A stretch of DNA of 64,000 nt from Isoetes taiwanensis (GCA_021234155.1 JAJEKV010000052.1:9377284-9441283); one strand, 5' to 3'. Positions 10,867-22,937 are shown, numbered from the stretch's first letter. Program-made: numbers and translations. Notes: a model not told the origin generated them from the sequence alone.

Positions 10867-13864
10867 CGACAGTAGAAGTGAGGCTCAGCCGATTCGATCG
10901 CGTTTATCGCCCTTCTGTAAGCGTCCTGTTATAGTTGCAAGCTTTGGCAAAGTTAACAGCATCTAAAATTGTTGTTTCTGGCTAGGATGTTGTAGAAGGG
11001 CATGTTGTCGTTACTAGTTCATCGCCTATAGCACATCAAGGTGTCAGATTGACTGCCACAGGCTCAATAATCATGCAGGTACATTACCGTGTCCGCTTTA
11101 TTACGGAGATAATAGTTCCATCGTGCGCTTCATCCCATATCGATTATTTCCTTGTTGAAAGTTTTGACCTGAGATTAACAAGATTGGTCACACAAAGCAT
11201 GAGTTTTGAAACTAACTTTTGCTATGGGCGTACTTTCTGAAGCATTCAAAACCAAGCATATGCGCCTCTTTTGTCAAGGCATCAACGCAGCCCTCATGTG
11301 GGGATACCACCATTACTGTTCCATACATTATAAATATGGAGGAAAAGGATTTGTGTGTTGCATTACTATATCAAATTTTTAGGACAACATTTCCTACGGA
11401 TTTGAATTTTAAATTCCCCTCACATCCTTAAGGATTCTTGTTATGCTGTTGATGCTAAAAACTTTATATTATCCAGATGGAGATCTATTCCAAATGGCTT
11501 TCTATAGAACCGTTTACCTCTTGTTTTGCAAGCTAACACTAATTACTTCAGTGTTTTGGTGTCAAAGTTTGCTAAAAGGATTTATATTTGTACGAAAATT
11601 TCTGTTAGTAGATTTTGTCTGATGTCACAGAGCAAATTGTTGACAGCCAAGTTCAAAGTCAATTGGTGTTCTGGAGTCATTGTACAATTCTGTGAAACCA
11701 ATTCAATTTATGTAAGTTATAATTTGGTTGCACTATGTCTATATTTTGTTTCATCAAGAAGAAAACTAGCATAATGTGTTTCATGGATGAATATGTGGGA
11801 CAAATCCTTGGATGTGTAGCAATAAAATTTTTTGAGGAAAGATTGTAGAGTAATGCCTCCTGACTAAAGATAAGTACGAGAAGCTTCGAGAAACCTAGTA
11901 TATCCTGAACATCATGAGCTAGTATGCAAACAGCTAATCTAATAATGCCATGAAGGGCATAAGTTGACCAAGTGCTTGGTGGTTCTATCTACCATCTTCT
12001 GTTGATACTGACTCCTATTTTCTTTAATTCATTTGAAGAAATCAACTGTTGCTGCTTTAATAAAATGCTTATACCATGTGAATCACTGCAGGAATAAGGT
12101 GTTAGAACTTTGTTCAGCTGGTAAGCTCCCAGCTGGTAAAGTTGAGGTAATTTGCTTTCATTGTGTTAGGTAAAACTTTTATGGAGTAGGGTATAAGGCT
12201 TTTTTATTCGCAGATGCCATTCCACATTGCCCTAGATACAAAGGCCGTTGACAGAGAAAGCTCTAATGGATTCCTTTATGAAACTTACCACGGTGCACAT
12301 ATAAATATCCAGGTATGCCTTGCTGCTTTCATGTGCTGAGCCTCGTCTTTTTTGTAAATTTGTGAAGTCTGGTATATGATGGAACTCATGTTTGTTTCAA
12401 ATAAAACAGTATGTCATCAGTGTGGAGATGCCTCGTGGTTATTTGGCAAAGCCATTGTTTGCAACGTTGGAGTTTATTGTGGAAGGAAAGCAAGGTATTT
12501 TGCTTCTTTTTTTTGTGCTTTTATGTGTTCGTGTCTGGTTAAACTAATTGAAGGTTTTGGGTACCAGAAAAAGTCCCACGTTTGCCAATTTCCCCTTGGC
12601 TTGTGAGCTTTTATATAACCCAGGACACACAAAAGCATGATCTTCTACCTTCAATTCGCTCAGGTATGATGCACGTTCTCAGTTACTAACTAACATCTAT
12701 AAGCCATACTCTCCATTCGCACCATGTTTCATGGTATACTCTGTAAGAGTTATGCAAATCTTTAAAATTACATGAGTTGGCCCAATTGACTTGTCTTCTC
12801 ACAAGGTTCACATGTAAACAGTTGATTTCTATCAGGACCCAAAATATATTGGAATAAATTAAATTAAATTAAATTAAATTAAATTAAATATAAATTGATC
12901 AAGCCATTTAGGCCCCCAGGCCTCTATGGCAAAATTTACAACATGTTCAAAGCACTAGTCTAGTGCACCACTGGCTTCAATCAAATGAGCATGTATAAAG
13001 AGCTCTAAAATAATAAGGTCTACCATTTCATTGCTACTCTTTTCTTTTAGAACCTACTGGCGATGATGTAATTGATGCAGCTAAGGTTCTATTAGGCTGT
13101 TTCTGCTTGTTTTATTCAGCATTTTGGTTTAGTGTCTAGCACGCATCTCAACAAGCTTTTTTTCCAGCATGGCAGGTGGATTTCGTGTAACAGGGAAGGT
13201 TGCCACACAGTGCTCACTTTCCGAACCTATAATGGGGGAGCTAATTGTAGAAGCATCTGCGGTCCCAATTTATTCCATTGATATTAAGCTTCTCAGGATA
13301 GAATCCATTGCAGTGGGTGAAAGGATGGCCACAGAAAGATCTGAGATTCAGACAACACAAGTAAGTGGGTTGAAGCTTTTTCCATGTTATATTTTAAGAA
13401 AGAAATCTAATCTAGTCTGCTTCTTTGTCAGCTAGCAGATGGAGATATCTGTAGAAAACTAGCATTGCCAATCTATGTGATTCTACCTCGTCTCTTCACA
13501 TGCCCTACACTTTCAGCTGGGTATATATTTTTGCCTTTTGGTTTTTATATTTATATATACCATTAAATTGTGCTCGCACAGGAATGCTTATAAAATGAAT
13601 GCCGAGATCCATCCAGTACTAGTTCTTAGCGTTTATGCACTTCTTTTTATTTGTCAGCTCATTTTCTTTGGAGTTTGAGTTGTCCATTGTCATTAGCTTT
13701 GACACTGGAACGTCAAAAAAGTATATCCACTATGAACCAAATGCCTCCAAGCAGTCGGTAAGTTACATTCTAATGTCTTCTATCTACTCATTTTTCTTCG
13801 TTAGCTTATGTCATAACTGCAGATTGCTTTGGAAACTCTACCGCTAAGGTTGGTCCGAACGTGA
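10863..13864 (+). CDS. VPS26C: VPS26C (DSCR3-like) retromer/commander-type subunit, 11 exons, intact
   Basis: Eleven exons join in phase with GT-AG introns: 10863-10916, 10986-11078, 11647-11711, 12092-12146, 12214-12312, 12410-12494, 12568-12663, 13176-13360, 13432-13520, 13658-13757 and 13823-13864. Together they give 963 nt, 320 residues plus stop, close to the usual plant length. The protein has the arrestin-like double beta-sandwich pattern of the VPS26 family. Landmarks in order are VRLSRFDRVYRPS at the start, SIGVLESLYNSVKPIQ, LYETYHGAHINIQ, EMPRGYLAKPLFATLEFIV, FYITQDTQKHDLLPS, GGFRVTGKVATQCSLSEP, LADGDICRKLALPIYV, LPRLFTCPTL and LETLPLRLVRT at the end. VPS26C acts on endosomes in cargo retrieval (retriever-like complex in animals; root-hair trafficking in Arabidopsis). 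The start was chosen because it begins the conserved N-terminal strand. Intron 7 carries a LINE tail. It is the only multi-exon gene here with no defect. Confidence 0.95.
12853..12945 (-). mobile_element. LINE family B 3' tail inside VPS26C intron 7
   Basis: An (AAATT)n run (12853-12890) abuts a segment with the hairpin words gccatttaggcccccaggcc and tctatggcaaa. The same arrangement occurs at 14211-14280. Read on the minus strand it is GCCATAGAGGCC...GGCCTAAATGGC followed by an AATTT-type tail, as expected for a very short 5'-truncated LINE copy. It sits between exons 7 and 8 and does not touch splice sites. Confidence 0.65.
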
Positions 13865-14204
13865 AGTTGGGGGGGTATTCAGGGTGTGGTGCAGTTTGAA
13901 GGCATGACTAAGAAATGGTCACCATTCAATGAATTTTCACGGGGTCGAAAACATACAATGAATATCTTAATTTATATTATCATTTTTCAATTATTTATTA
14001 CAAAATACGAGGCAAAAGACAAATGGTTACGACAAATGTTCAAATTTGAAGGTCAGTTCAGTCACACGTTATTTACTGTTTTACTTGTCTGTTTGTTTGC
14101 TGTTTTACTCGTCAAGAATTGTCTTTTAAATGAATGGCATCAAATAGTCAAATGCCCCGAGAGATAAATGCCCTCGCGGACGATTAATATATGTATGTTT
14201 TCAT
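13865..14204. other. VPS26C 3' flank
   Basis: Sequence following the stop codon, with no coding similarity. It presumably holds the 3' untranslated region and transcript end. I cannot place the poly(A) site. Confidence 0.4.
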
Positions 14205-14642
14205 AATACAATAAATTTAATTTAATTTAATTTAATTTGATTGATCAAGCCATTTTAGGCCCCCGGGCCTCTATGGCAAATAGGTACATACATAATACAA
14301 TCATGGAATATGTATATATGCACTCAATCCGAAGCGCCTGAAATATCAAAATCTTCCAAGGTTAAACAAGCTTATGATATCTGTGCGCTCCATCCAGACA
14401 TCCCTAAGATATGTACTTAATTTATGAGCTGGCATATCTAATAGTTCTCTTAGAGTCTGACTCTTGTATACCATATCTATCTCTGATGTTCTCATATGTT
14501 GAACATTCCAGAAAAACATGTTTCTCTGTTTCAATTTCAAGGTCTAGACATCCTAGACAAAATCTCTCATTACGAGGTGTACCATTCCACCTACCTGTTT
14601 CAATGTGTAAGTGGTGCTACCTGTTTCAATGTGTAAGTGGTG
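14205..14642 (-). mobile_element. LINE family B, truncated copy with C-terminal zinc-knuckle region
   Basis: The minus strand encodes RFCLGCLDLEIETEKHVFLEC followed by STYENIRDRYG, the Cys-rich motif found at the C-terminus of plant LINE ORF2 proteins (C-x2-C...H-x4-C). Stops follow. The 3' end has a GC-rich hairpin (14247-14279: gccattttaggcccccgggcc) and a pentanucleotide tail (14211-14238). A tandem duplication (acctgtttcaatgtgtaagtggtg, twice) occurs at about 14595-14642. Everything upstream of the zinc region is missing. Confidence 0.7.
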
Positions 14643-15224
14643 TGATGATAACCGCAATTGAGAAATCAATATGCGGTGTTGGAAAGCAGATAATCTTGTT
14701 CTTCATATGTGTCCAATATATATTTGGGTGCATATATCACAATGTTTGAAACTATATATAGGTACACCTTTACTCATTAAGTCAGAGACGTATGTATGTT
14801 GGGTATCTATATGTATATATGTTGAGTATGTATGTTGGATAGACAGCTAGTGCTTTTTACATATGACAAATGACAAGCATCCCATAGGAATGTAGATGTT
14901 ATCTTTTGCAATTGGGAAAAGAGGCATGGCTTACATAAGATTTTATATGGTTTTGGTAAGTATGAGTCATAGTTACGAAACACGGCCACGGGAAATGTAT
15001 GAGTCATAGTTACGAAACACGGCCACGGGAAATGCAACGGCTCCCAAATTTTAGAAAACGGAAACGGCAACGAATAACACGGGAATATTCTTTAAGATAC
15101 TTAAACTTTTTAAAATATATAAAAAAAAGTAAAGAAATTTTAGCAAAATTAAAAAGATATAGATGCATATATATATTGAGACACAGGCCCACACATATAA
15201 AAGAAATATAAATACTACTAGTTA
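14643..15224. repeat. Anonymous AT-rich DNA with duplicated CACGG repeat terminus
   Basis: The words gagtcatagttacgaaacac and ggccacgggaaatg appear twice in tandem (about 14963-14998 and 15000-15034). The same terminus occurs inverted at about 26374-26400 (ccgtgtttcgtaactatgg), so it marks the edge of a dispersed element. The remainder is AT-rich without genes. Confidence 0.6.
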
Positions 15225-15660
15225 TGGTGCCCGGCGTTGCCGGGCTTAGTAATGACTTGAAGGGGTGCTTGTTTCATTGTTAGCTAGAACATTGGTTTTT
15301 ATATGAATGGCGAGTGTGTGGGGAGCTCTATACCGTGTGGCATGCAGTATTGTTGGGCATAAATGCAATTCTATTGGAGGTATCTATGAAGTTGCAGACA
15401 TTTATAGGACGCCTTGCTGAATTTGAAGTAAAATGGAAGAAGAAAGATGGATCAGTACGTTGTTTATTTGACAAAGGCTTGTGATAGTATGCATAAGACT
15501 TTGTATTGTGCAATCCATGCATTGAAGCATCAACTTGAGAATGTAGAAAAGGTAGCATGGGCAAACTACTTGCAAATTTTTCAAAGATGTAATCATTTTT
15601 TGATGCAAGGGTCATTATCTCAATCATATACAATATTCTTGCTAGCCTTATGAATTTAGG
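15225..15660. repeat. Dispersed repeat headed by a GCCCGGC hairpin
   Basis: The phrase ctagttatggtgcccggcg, then ttgccgggcttagtaa, contains the perfect stem GCCCGGC-gtt-GCCGGGC. A diverged copy lies at about 28982-29030 (ctagttatggtgccggcgtt, then gaggcttagtaa). Both are followed by a similar aa-tttgaag-gg-tg-ttgttt context, so this is the edge of a repeat family. Its class is unknown. Nothing else is recognised to 15660. Confidence 0.55.
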
Positions 15661-15779
15661 GCAAGCATGACAGCAAGATTTTATTTATTTAGGGCAAGCA
15701 TGACAGTAAGATTTTATTTATTTCAACAAATATAGATAAACCTCTATGAACCTTAAGATAAAGATGATGTTTGCATTGG

Positions 15780-17400
15780 ACAGCTGGGGGTTCCGGTAGA
15801 TTTGCAAAATGCAGTGTACAGGCTTTATGAAAGATGCTCGGGTCGGTTGCAGCCGACAAGCCAACCATTTGATAGTAGTATCGGGGTTCGCCAGGGATGC
15901 CCTCTCTCCCCAACATTGTTTGGGCTTTACATTGATCAATTGGAGAGCTGGCTTGCTGATAATGGGGGCGACGGGGCTCACCTTCTCTACCAGATCATCA
16001 AGCAGTTAATATATGCTGATAATGTGGACCTCCTAGCTTACACACCAGCAGACATGCAACGACATCTCGATGCCCTGGACACATTTTGTCAAGCGAATCG
16101 ATATGCAGGCCAACTTGGCCAAGACTAAGGTGGTTTTCATATCATCTTCACGACAACCGAGGATCCCCTCCTTCCGCTATCGAGGGCGTAAATGTGGAAG
16201 TAGCATCCACATACAAATATTTGGGAGTGGAGTTTCCGTCTACTATGCACTGGGACACATCCATACGGCTATGAGTTACGGCGGCCGGAAAGCACTATAT
16301 GCAATGCAAAACAATAGTCATAGAGCGGAGTTGTATGATTGGACCCATCACCACACACTGCTCAAAGTCTTAGTGGAGCCTGTCCTTTTATACGGGTTGA
16401 AGTATGGGGCCCAAGAGTATCACTCGCTACTTGGAATGACTTGGAGCGGTCGCGTGCAAAGCCTTCTTGGTATGAGCACTAGGGGTGAAGTCCACAGTCC
16501 CATATCAAATTCTACCGCAGAAACAGATTCTTGCCTCTTCGGAGGGGCCCCTTGATCGCCACATTGTCTATTTTCGAAGGTGGTCAACATGGACGATGCT
16601 CGCCTCCCAAAACTAGCTTATATCATGGCAATGGGGCCACAACGCCTCAAGGCCTCTTTGGAGGGAAAAGAGAGCTCAATGGATGGCTAGATGGAATGTG
16701 CGGAGCACAGCATACATGTGCAAACAGAGGCGATCGCCATAGCTTGAGGTAATATCTTGACGCTTGCTTCATCGCCAAGCTTTGGGATGCCGGCCCTTGA
16801 ACAGTCAAGACAAAGACACTACCGGCCCACATAAATCCCACATTGGAACGAGGCCCACAATGCTACCTCGCACCCCACTGCCCATGAAAAGACGCACTCA
16901 TTGCCTCCATTCGCATGGGGGCACATCATCTTCTTCAATTGAGGCAGGCAGATGGATTGGTGAGCCACGCCGGATGTGCTCACAATGCCGCCAAATGGGA
17001 GTCATTGAGGATGAATCTCATACCCTTCAAAGTTGCCCAACATATGATCAAATCGGACGCTTATCTTTGAAGTTGGTCGCCCGCCACCGCTACATGTGAC
17101 ATTGAGCACGGCATCCGCATTTGATGCTAGGATCATACCTTCGAGGAGGTCATGGACATGCGAGATCAGCTATGTCCTCGCACGCACTTGACATGTACAT
17201 ACACATTTATTTCATGATGATGTATACTTGTGCGGTTTGACAAAGATTCTTATTATCGCCACGGTTTTTCCCTCTCAAACCCTTCTGGCGGGGTTTTTAA
17301 CCCGACAAGAATAAGTTTGTCAAGGCTCCTTCTCGGGTCCCATAGGCCGATTGGTCTCAAAGTGGACGATAAAAAAACTATTCTACTATTCTACTATTGT
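15780..17400 (+). mobile_element. LINE family A, 5'-truncated copy 1 (reverse transcriptase to 3' tail)
   Basis: The plus strand encodes the palm and thumb of a non-LTR reverse transcriptase: LQNAVYRLYERC, SIGVRQGCPLSPTLFGLYID, then LIYADNVDLLAYT (catalytic YADD changed to YADN). A frame change gives MQANLAKTKVV, STYKYLGVEF and ALYAMQNN. The C-terminal zinc region follows near 16900-17040 (EDESHTLQSCPTYDQI). The 3' end is a conserved stem-loop (17249-17315) plus GGTCCCATAGGCCGATTGGT and an (ATTCT)-like tail. Frameshifts and the YADN change make it dead. Confidence 0.9.
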
Positions 17401-18394
17401 AATCAACTTTTCATTTTCATTTGTTTAATTTTTCATTTTCATTTGTTGCGGCATGATGCGTCTGCGTATGAAGATGAAGATGCGATGAAGAATGAAGACA
17501 CCCCGAAAGATGCGAGACACCCCCCAAGACACCCCCTTGAAGACACCCCTTGAAGAAGACACACCCCCTCGAAGAAGACACCGCCCGAGGGGCGAATTTT
17601 TTGTAAAAAAGTTTTGTTTATAACATGTGTACACTGGCCTGAGGGCCCTTTTTTTTTATAAAAAATCTTGTTTCTATCAAACGTTTTTTGTTGTCTCTAT
17701 CAAAGTTTTTTGTTTCTCTATCAAATGTTATTTTTATCTATCTATCAAATTTATGAAGTTCAAATTCTCAGATAGTCCATTCGTGATTCTCGCTTGAATG
17801 TAACAAAGGTTTCTAGCTCTTTAATTAGTTTCAAACACTAAGCATTTTAATCAGTTTCAGCAGTGCCAGTGAGTAAGCACTGGAACACACGAGCACTGAT
17901 GCAATAAACAGGTACTGCACCTTAACTGCATGACAGTAAGCACATGATGACATTAACACTTCTGCTAGCATTAATCAACTATATAAAAGTAACTGTCACT
18001 GCATGACAATAAGCAGTATCTGCCATTAAGACTCATACAAGACTAGCACTTGCAGGCAATTTTTTCTTTAAGCACTTGATAAGTTTTAAGCATCCCTTGC
18101 AGTCAGCATTGAAGTAGATATAAACAATATAGCAAAAACTTATAGACAAGTCTGCATTGAACTACATAAACAATATAGCAAAAACATTCTTAAATTAAGA
18201 TAAAGATGGTACATGAAAAGTGTAGGATTCCTTGGCCTAAATAAATGACAAACAAAGCCAATAATCATGGAGAATGACAATCGCCATCACCATAAACCTT
18301 CTCCAATTCCTCCTTCACAAACCTGCGGAGAATCAAGAATCGCTTTTTTCGAAAAAGTCTTTCCAAGCATAGCTTCATAATCTTTCTATCCGCC
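17401..18394. repeat. Minisatellite-like stretches after the LINE
   Basis: At 17480-17590 a degenerate repeat of gaagacacccc occurs about six times. At 17660-17760 the word tctatcaaa recurs with spacers of about 15-20 bp. From 17760 to 18394 the sequence is AT-rich without recognisable genes. Confidence 0.65.
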
Positions 18395-19399
18395 TTAGGC
18401 CAAGGCTTGTATATGTGTGTGTTCTTCACCAAGAAACTTCATTTTTTCCTTAGTCTTGGCCTGCAGTATTTCTTCTATCTTTGGGGTGAGTAATCTTGTT
18501 AGCACTTCATCATAGACATCCATCTTGAATGCAAACCCTTGAAAATTTCTAGGGACCGCTAAGGTAAGTCTTGTATAATAAATCATCAAGAAGCAAAGTC
18601 TTACCTTTGAATCTTGGGTATGACTCATATATTTTTCCAAGTGGCTTCATCATGACTGGACAGCCAGGTTTGTTAGGGTGGTGAAAACTGGTTTGCACAC
18701 ATTTTTCCCCCCCAGCCCCATACAAATTGAAATCCGTCCCTCAAATCTGACATAGTACTTGCAAAGACATCTTCTACATTAGAGAGTTGCATTGATGACC
18801 ATATACCAACACAACACTTCAGAACAAAGTCTTCAAGAAGAACACCGCTTCGGTCCGAATATCACTTTCTTTCTGCTAGTGTATGTCATTGTCAATCCTG
18901 CTTCCAAGCGTATGTGTTCATTTGCACCAAATGTTTTTACCAACACACCATTTAAATCCAAGACAATGAGTTTATCTTTTGCTGCCAAATCAATATTTAG
19001 TACGTTGGAACATCCTGAATACCTACACAACAGAATTTACTACATGAATAAATAGATGAAGATGAAAATGAAAAATGGGTTGAATGTGGAAATCTTTCTG
19101 TATCAACAGCAGGATTCTCTGACCTAACAGATTCAACTGGTAATCCTACAATGAATGCAACAAAAGAAAATCAATAATATTCATTGTTTATTTCTGGGCT
19201 TGCCCAAAGAATGCCCACAATGCCCTTGACCCATTGTTAAGGGCGGAATCACTTGTTGAACATCGCTCACCAAAACCCGAGGGCCTGATTCTCGCATTTT
19301 CTTCGAACACACTTCGATAGGTGTGGTCTCATGATTGAGACCGCTTCCCGCATCTTTTGCATAGCTACTTCTTGTTCTCTTTCTTGTAGCCCCGAACAA
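18395..19399 (-). pseudogene. FCP1/HAD-like gene relic
   Basis: Minus-strand pieces in different frames: 19399-19181 (basic), 19030-18833 with KDKLIVLDLNGVLVKTFG, and 18640-18395 with VPRNFQGFAFKMDVYDEVL and EEILQAKTKEKMKFLG. The LIVLDLNGVLV string is the first motif of plant FCP1/NLI-type HAD phosphatase-like proteins, in which the usual D-x-D-x-T nucleophile motif is degenerate. No later HAD motif is visible and stops interrupt, so it is broken, or the exons are not resolvable by eye. It lies downstream of the coiled-coil/RING-like piece on the same strand and may be part of one gene. Confidence 0.4.
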
Positions 19400-19569
19400 C
19401 TTCTTTGCTATCCTCCAGCCTTACCCCTCTTTGTTCTTACGCCCTTTCCTTTTGGCAAATATTCACCCAAGTTGCCCTCATCCGATGGAATTACTCCCTC
19501 AACTTCCTTAGGTGCTTCAAAGGTGTACAATCCGGTTCTTTGTTTTTTTCACAAACCGTGTCAGAGTTT

Positions 19570-19779
19570 TTACAATGCCGGTCTTTGTTTACAGACTTCT
19601 TCTATAGCTTCTTGGGCGGCTTCTTGGACTGGTGGTGGTGGTTCTGCTGTTGCATTCAAATCAGTCACAATTGACTGTACTCCTATAGGACTTTGCAGGT
19701 GTTGTGCATCTTCAAATGGCACCATTGTCCTTCTTTGAACCCTCAAGGGTGAGACCTCAATTGCAGGACGGATTAACAC
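19570..19779 (-). other. Possible Pro/Ala-rich linker segment
   Basis: A minus-strand frame reads with TDLNATAEPPPPVQEAAQEA, lying between the FCP1-like and RING-like pieces. It could be linker sequence of one decayed gene. There is no independent support. Confidence 0.25.
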
Positions 19780-19993
19780 ATCCTTTTTTGGTGTACTATT
19801 TGAAGCACCTGCAACATGGCCAAAACCTAGCTGTCAAATACACCCTCTGGTCCGGGGGATGCACTTAGTAATAAAGGGGTATGGACATCTGCGTTCGAAG
19901 GGTGCCCAAAAACATCCCTAGTATACTGATCTTTGGAAGCTAGTTTAACCCCTAAAGTATATATTTTGCCCTAGATAATGGCGAAAAAACCCC

Positions 19994-21307
19994 CTAATGG
20001 TAAGTATACAAATACGAAATGGTAAAAAAAACCCCCCTTTCTTGCATGCATATGTCCCGTACTACAAAGACTACTGAATCCCCCGGGCCCTCTGGCACCT
20101 TTTCAGGGCAACCATGAATACATTGTCCTCCTCTCAACAATGAACAACAAGCTATATGATACTCATGTTGGCAATTCAGTGCTAAACTTAACCTATAAGC
20201 TTTAGTGAATTCCAGACCACATGCTGAACATGTATAAAATGGATCTTCCACTAACAACTTATCTCGTATAATAGTAGAGATACTAAATGTTGCAGGAGTA
20301 TCCATTTTCAGCTTCCACAAATTGTTTATGTAGAATTGCAGAAGTCTCTGTTCTTCTTCGAGAACTTTTAACTCCTCCTCAAGTTTGAGTTTACATTTGA
20401 CCTGCTCATTAACAGAGGTAGGGTTCATTGCTTTTTGTACCTTGTTCCTGTGCCAAGTTTCCATCCGACGATCCGCTCCAAATCTTTAATTTCTGCCTCC
20501 AACTCACGGTTTGGATTAAGCTTGAACTCCTCCCCGCTTTTGTAGCCAAATCATTTGTGGCTCTGTCTTAAACCTGTTCTCGGCCTCTTCCAACATCATT
20601 TTTACGTAATTGAGAGGCCTTCTCATTGCCTTTCAGCTCACTTCCCTCTGCTTCCAGTTCTTTGTGATAAGTAAAACCGATTTTCCAATCTCCCCATCTT
20701 TGCATTCTCTAAGGTTTTTATGTTTTTATCACATGCACTGATATCATTTGATCCAGCTGCCACCTTTGGCTTTGCCTTCATTTCAGTTTTCCTAACATGT
20801 GCTACAACATCTGCCTCTGTTTTTACTTGTCTATTGTTGTGGTATCTTTGGCATTGCACAGCAAATGCAGCCCAGTTTACTTTGTGTTCCTCAGGTGCAA
20901 GTATTGATCTAGTGCAATTTTCAAACGCAAAAGCAAGGGCCAGTTGCTTTCTTACTTCTTTGTTGTGACAATTCTTGTAGATTTTTCGGCAGAGTGTTTC
21001 CAACTTCTCTTGAAGGTGCTCCTTTGCACAGTGCCATTTTATCTTTCCCTTGTTCAACTTCTTTGTCCAAACAATCCCAATCTCGATCCGTGACATTATT
21101 TTCCAACCAAGCTTCTTCCTCGTGGGGCTTCACCCCCGAATTGCACAGACCTCTGATGCTGTGAAAATCATCCGCGCTCCATGCCTCCATCATCAACAGT
21201 GAAACACTGATCTGAGTTTTCGCGCCCAGGGGAAAAGGAGGGAGAAGGGCGTGACGGGCTTCGACGTCCGCGAGTTTATCACTTAAAGTGCTTAAACGCT
21301 TCGCCAA
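19994..21307 (-). pseudogene. Coiled-coil and RING-like zinc domain gene relic
   Basis: Three minus-strand frames follow one another: 21307-20921 (leucine/charged, N-terminal), 21096-20638 (Lys/Glu-rich, WHCAKEHLQEKLETLCRKIY) and 20464-19994. The last one contains a coiled coil (KLKLEEELKVLEEEQRLLQF) and then a Cys/His cluster, CSACGLEFTKAY, LNCQHEYHIACCSLL and CIHGCPEK. Its C-x2-C...C-x-H-x2-H-x2-C...C-x3-C spacing resembles a RING finger. A ubiquitin-ligase role would be inference. Stops and frame changes near 20550-20640 and 20990 suggest decay, though introns cannot be excluded. Confidence 0.4.
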
Positions 21308-21309
21308 AA

Positions 21310-22163
21310 GTTGTACCCCACTAGCGATTTTACACTCCTTGCATGAATGTGGTGGTTATGTGCTGCACTAATAAGGCCTGACATGTATCCAAACTCTTAA
21401 AGAAACTTTGTGAATGTGCACATAATGAATCTTCATGTTCTTTGAGGATGCCACAAATTCTCTTGTGGAAATAAGGAAGTTAAGGATCATGCCTCTTCAA
21501 AATAGTCCGACCTTATTGTAGGTACATAAAAGCACTACTGATTGATTTCTGATCAATTTCCTTGAGCATCTGATGCCATAATTGCTTTTGATGATCTAAA
21601 GTTTACAGCCTTTTTTATGTTTATCCCTTTGATTACATTTATGTCAAATTGTTTCTTCCTTGCTCAAGGGAAAACACTTACTTCACACTTTTCGGGTTAA
21701 ACTGAATACAAAATTCTGCTGGACCCTTGTGTTTATCAGATTGCTATACATTATGAGGTTAGACGGAACATAACATTCTGCTGGACCCTTGTGCTTATTA
21801 GATTGTTGTGCAAAGAAGGAAAAGACATGTCTGCTGATGTTCCTATGTAGTTTGATTATAGAAATTCATGGGCTCCACCTTATTGGCTATCCTGGAACCT
21901 GTAGGTGAATGGACATGTTTTTGCCTTCTTATTTATGCAACTGTATGCATTATATGACATTTTTGCTTGTTCATCTCAGAAGCCCCCCATTTATCCTCTC
22001 TCATATCAATTGTTCAAATTTTGAGACTATTCAAAGCTGCACCTGTCCTGGATAATGTGTTACAATGCCCTACATGACCGTGTCTAGAACCATTGTTGTT
22101 CAAGTTCTGCAAAAAAGATGGTTGGCCTCTAAGGTTCTATAAGATAAGTCCTGAGCATCAAGA
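21310..22163. other. AT-rich DNA with an imperfect duplication
   Basis: aaattctgctggacccttgt, then g-tta-cagattg, at about 21710-21745 recurs as acattctgctggacccttgt at 21772-21812. No gene is recognised. Confidence 0.5.
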
Positions 22164-22937
22164 ATGGCTGCCGGAGAAGGGTATCAAAATGTGAAAGGAA
22201 GATGCAGAGGGCACACCCATGATTCCTTAAGAGTGCCAAAGATTGTACCGCCAGTGAATGCTCTTAAGGATATAGGTGCTTTGAGAAGCTCCATAACAAA
22301 GTACATCATGCGTTGGATAGTCATCTCAAAGAGAGGAGACCAATCGTGGTCTAGTGCATACATCAATGAGGTTATTAACTGCTGGTTGGGTCTACTACGT
22401 GTGCTTGGCAAGGTGAATGCTGGTCCATCTGACATGCATGATTTCTTCCCCCGCACACGACATGATTCTTTGGTTGAATCAAAGTTTGTGGTTCATCAAG
22501 AAAGTAAGGTTTACCAGCATATTTAGGTCCACCTAATCAAAAACGCGAAAGCCCATCCAAAACCCAAAACCCAAAAGCTAAGAAAGATTTGTTCTTGCTT
22601 GTGAGGCCAGGTGATAGCTGTCCAACATGGTTAGCTTATGCAAAAGAAAACTCTATAGAAGACCCAAAAGAACCTCACTATGAAGAGATATATATCTCTT
22701 GGTGGGAGCCTGTCAATAGGGATTGTATCTTATCCCAATACTACGTCAATTGTTAGGAGAAGAGGTGGAGGCCTAACCCTAATGATCAGCCTCAATACCA
22801 AACAGTAAAAACCACTGATTTTGCATGGACAGTTGAAGGGATGCCTTCAACTGTTTTGATCCCAAACGACGTGGTGGCCTCTTAGTTGAGACACATGGTT
22901 GCTAATGAGGAAAAGGATGATGATGAGGGTGAATAAT
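22164..22937 (+). pseudogene. Unrecognised degenerate coding segment
   Basis: An open frame runs from 22164 to 22526 (NALKDIGALRSSITKYIMRW, SAYINEVINCWLGLLRVLG). A second coherent stretch continues in another frame to about 22937: LFLLVRPGDSCPTWLAYAKE, then HYEEIYISWWEPVNRDCIL and DFAWTVEGMPSTVLIP. Aromatic-rich composition and frame coherence suggest former coding. I do not recognise the family; transposon origin is possible. Stops at 22526 and within the second part show it is broken. Confidence 0.35.

Noticed and set aside
11526-11774. Open frame over VPS26C exon 3 in another phase
   Set aside because: The correct phase gives SIGVLESLYNSVKPIQ, which fits the family and joins exons 2 and 4; the open frame is a shadow.
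13169-13175. ATG at 13169 as the start of a separate small protein
   Set aside because: It lies in the intron 7 acceptor of VPS26C; the in-phase exon begins at 13176 after atggcag.
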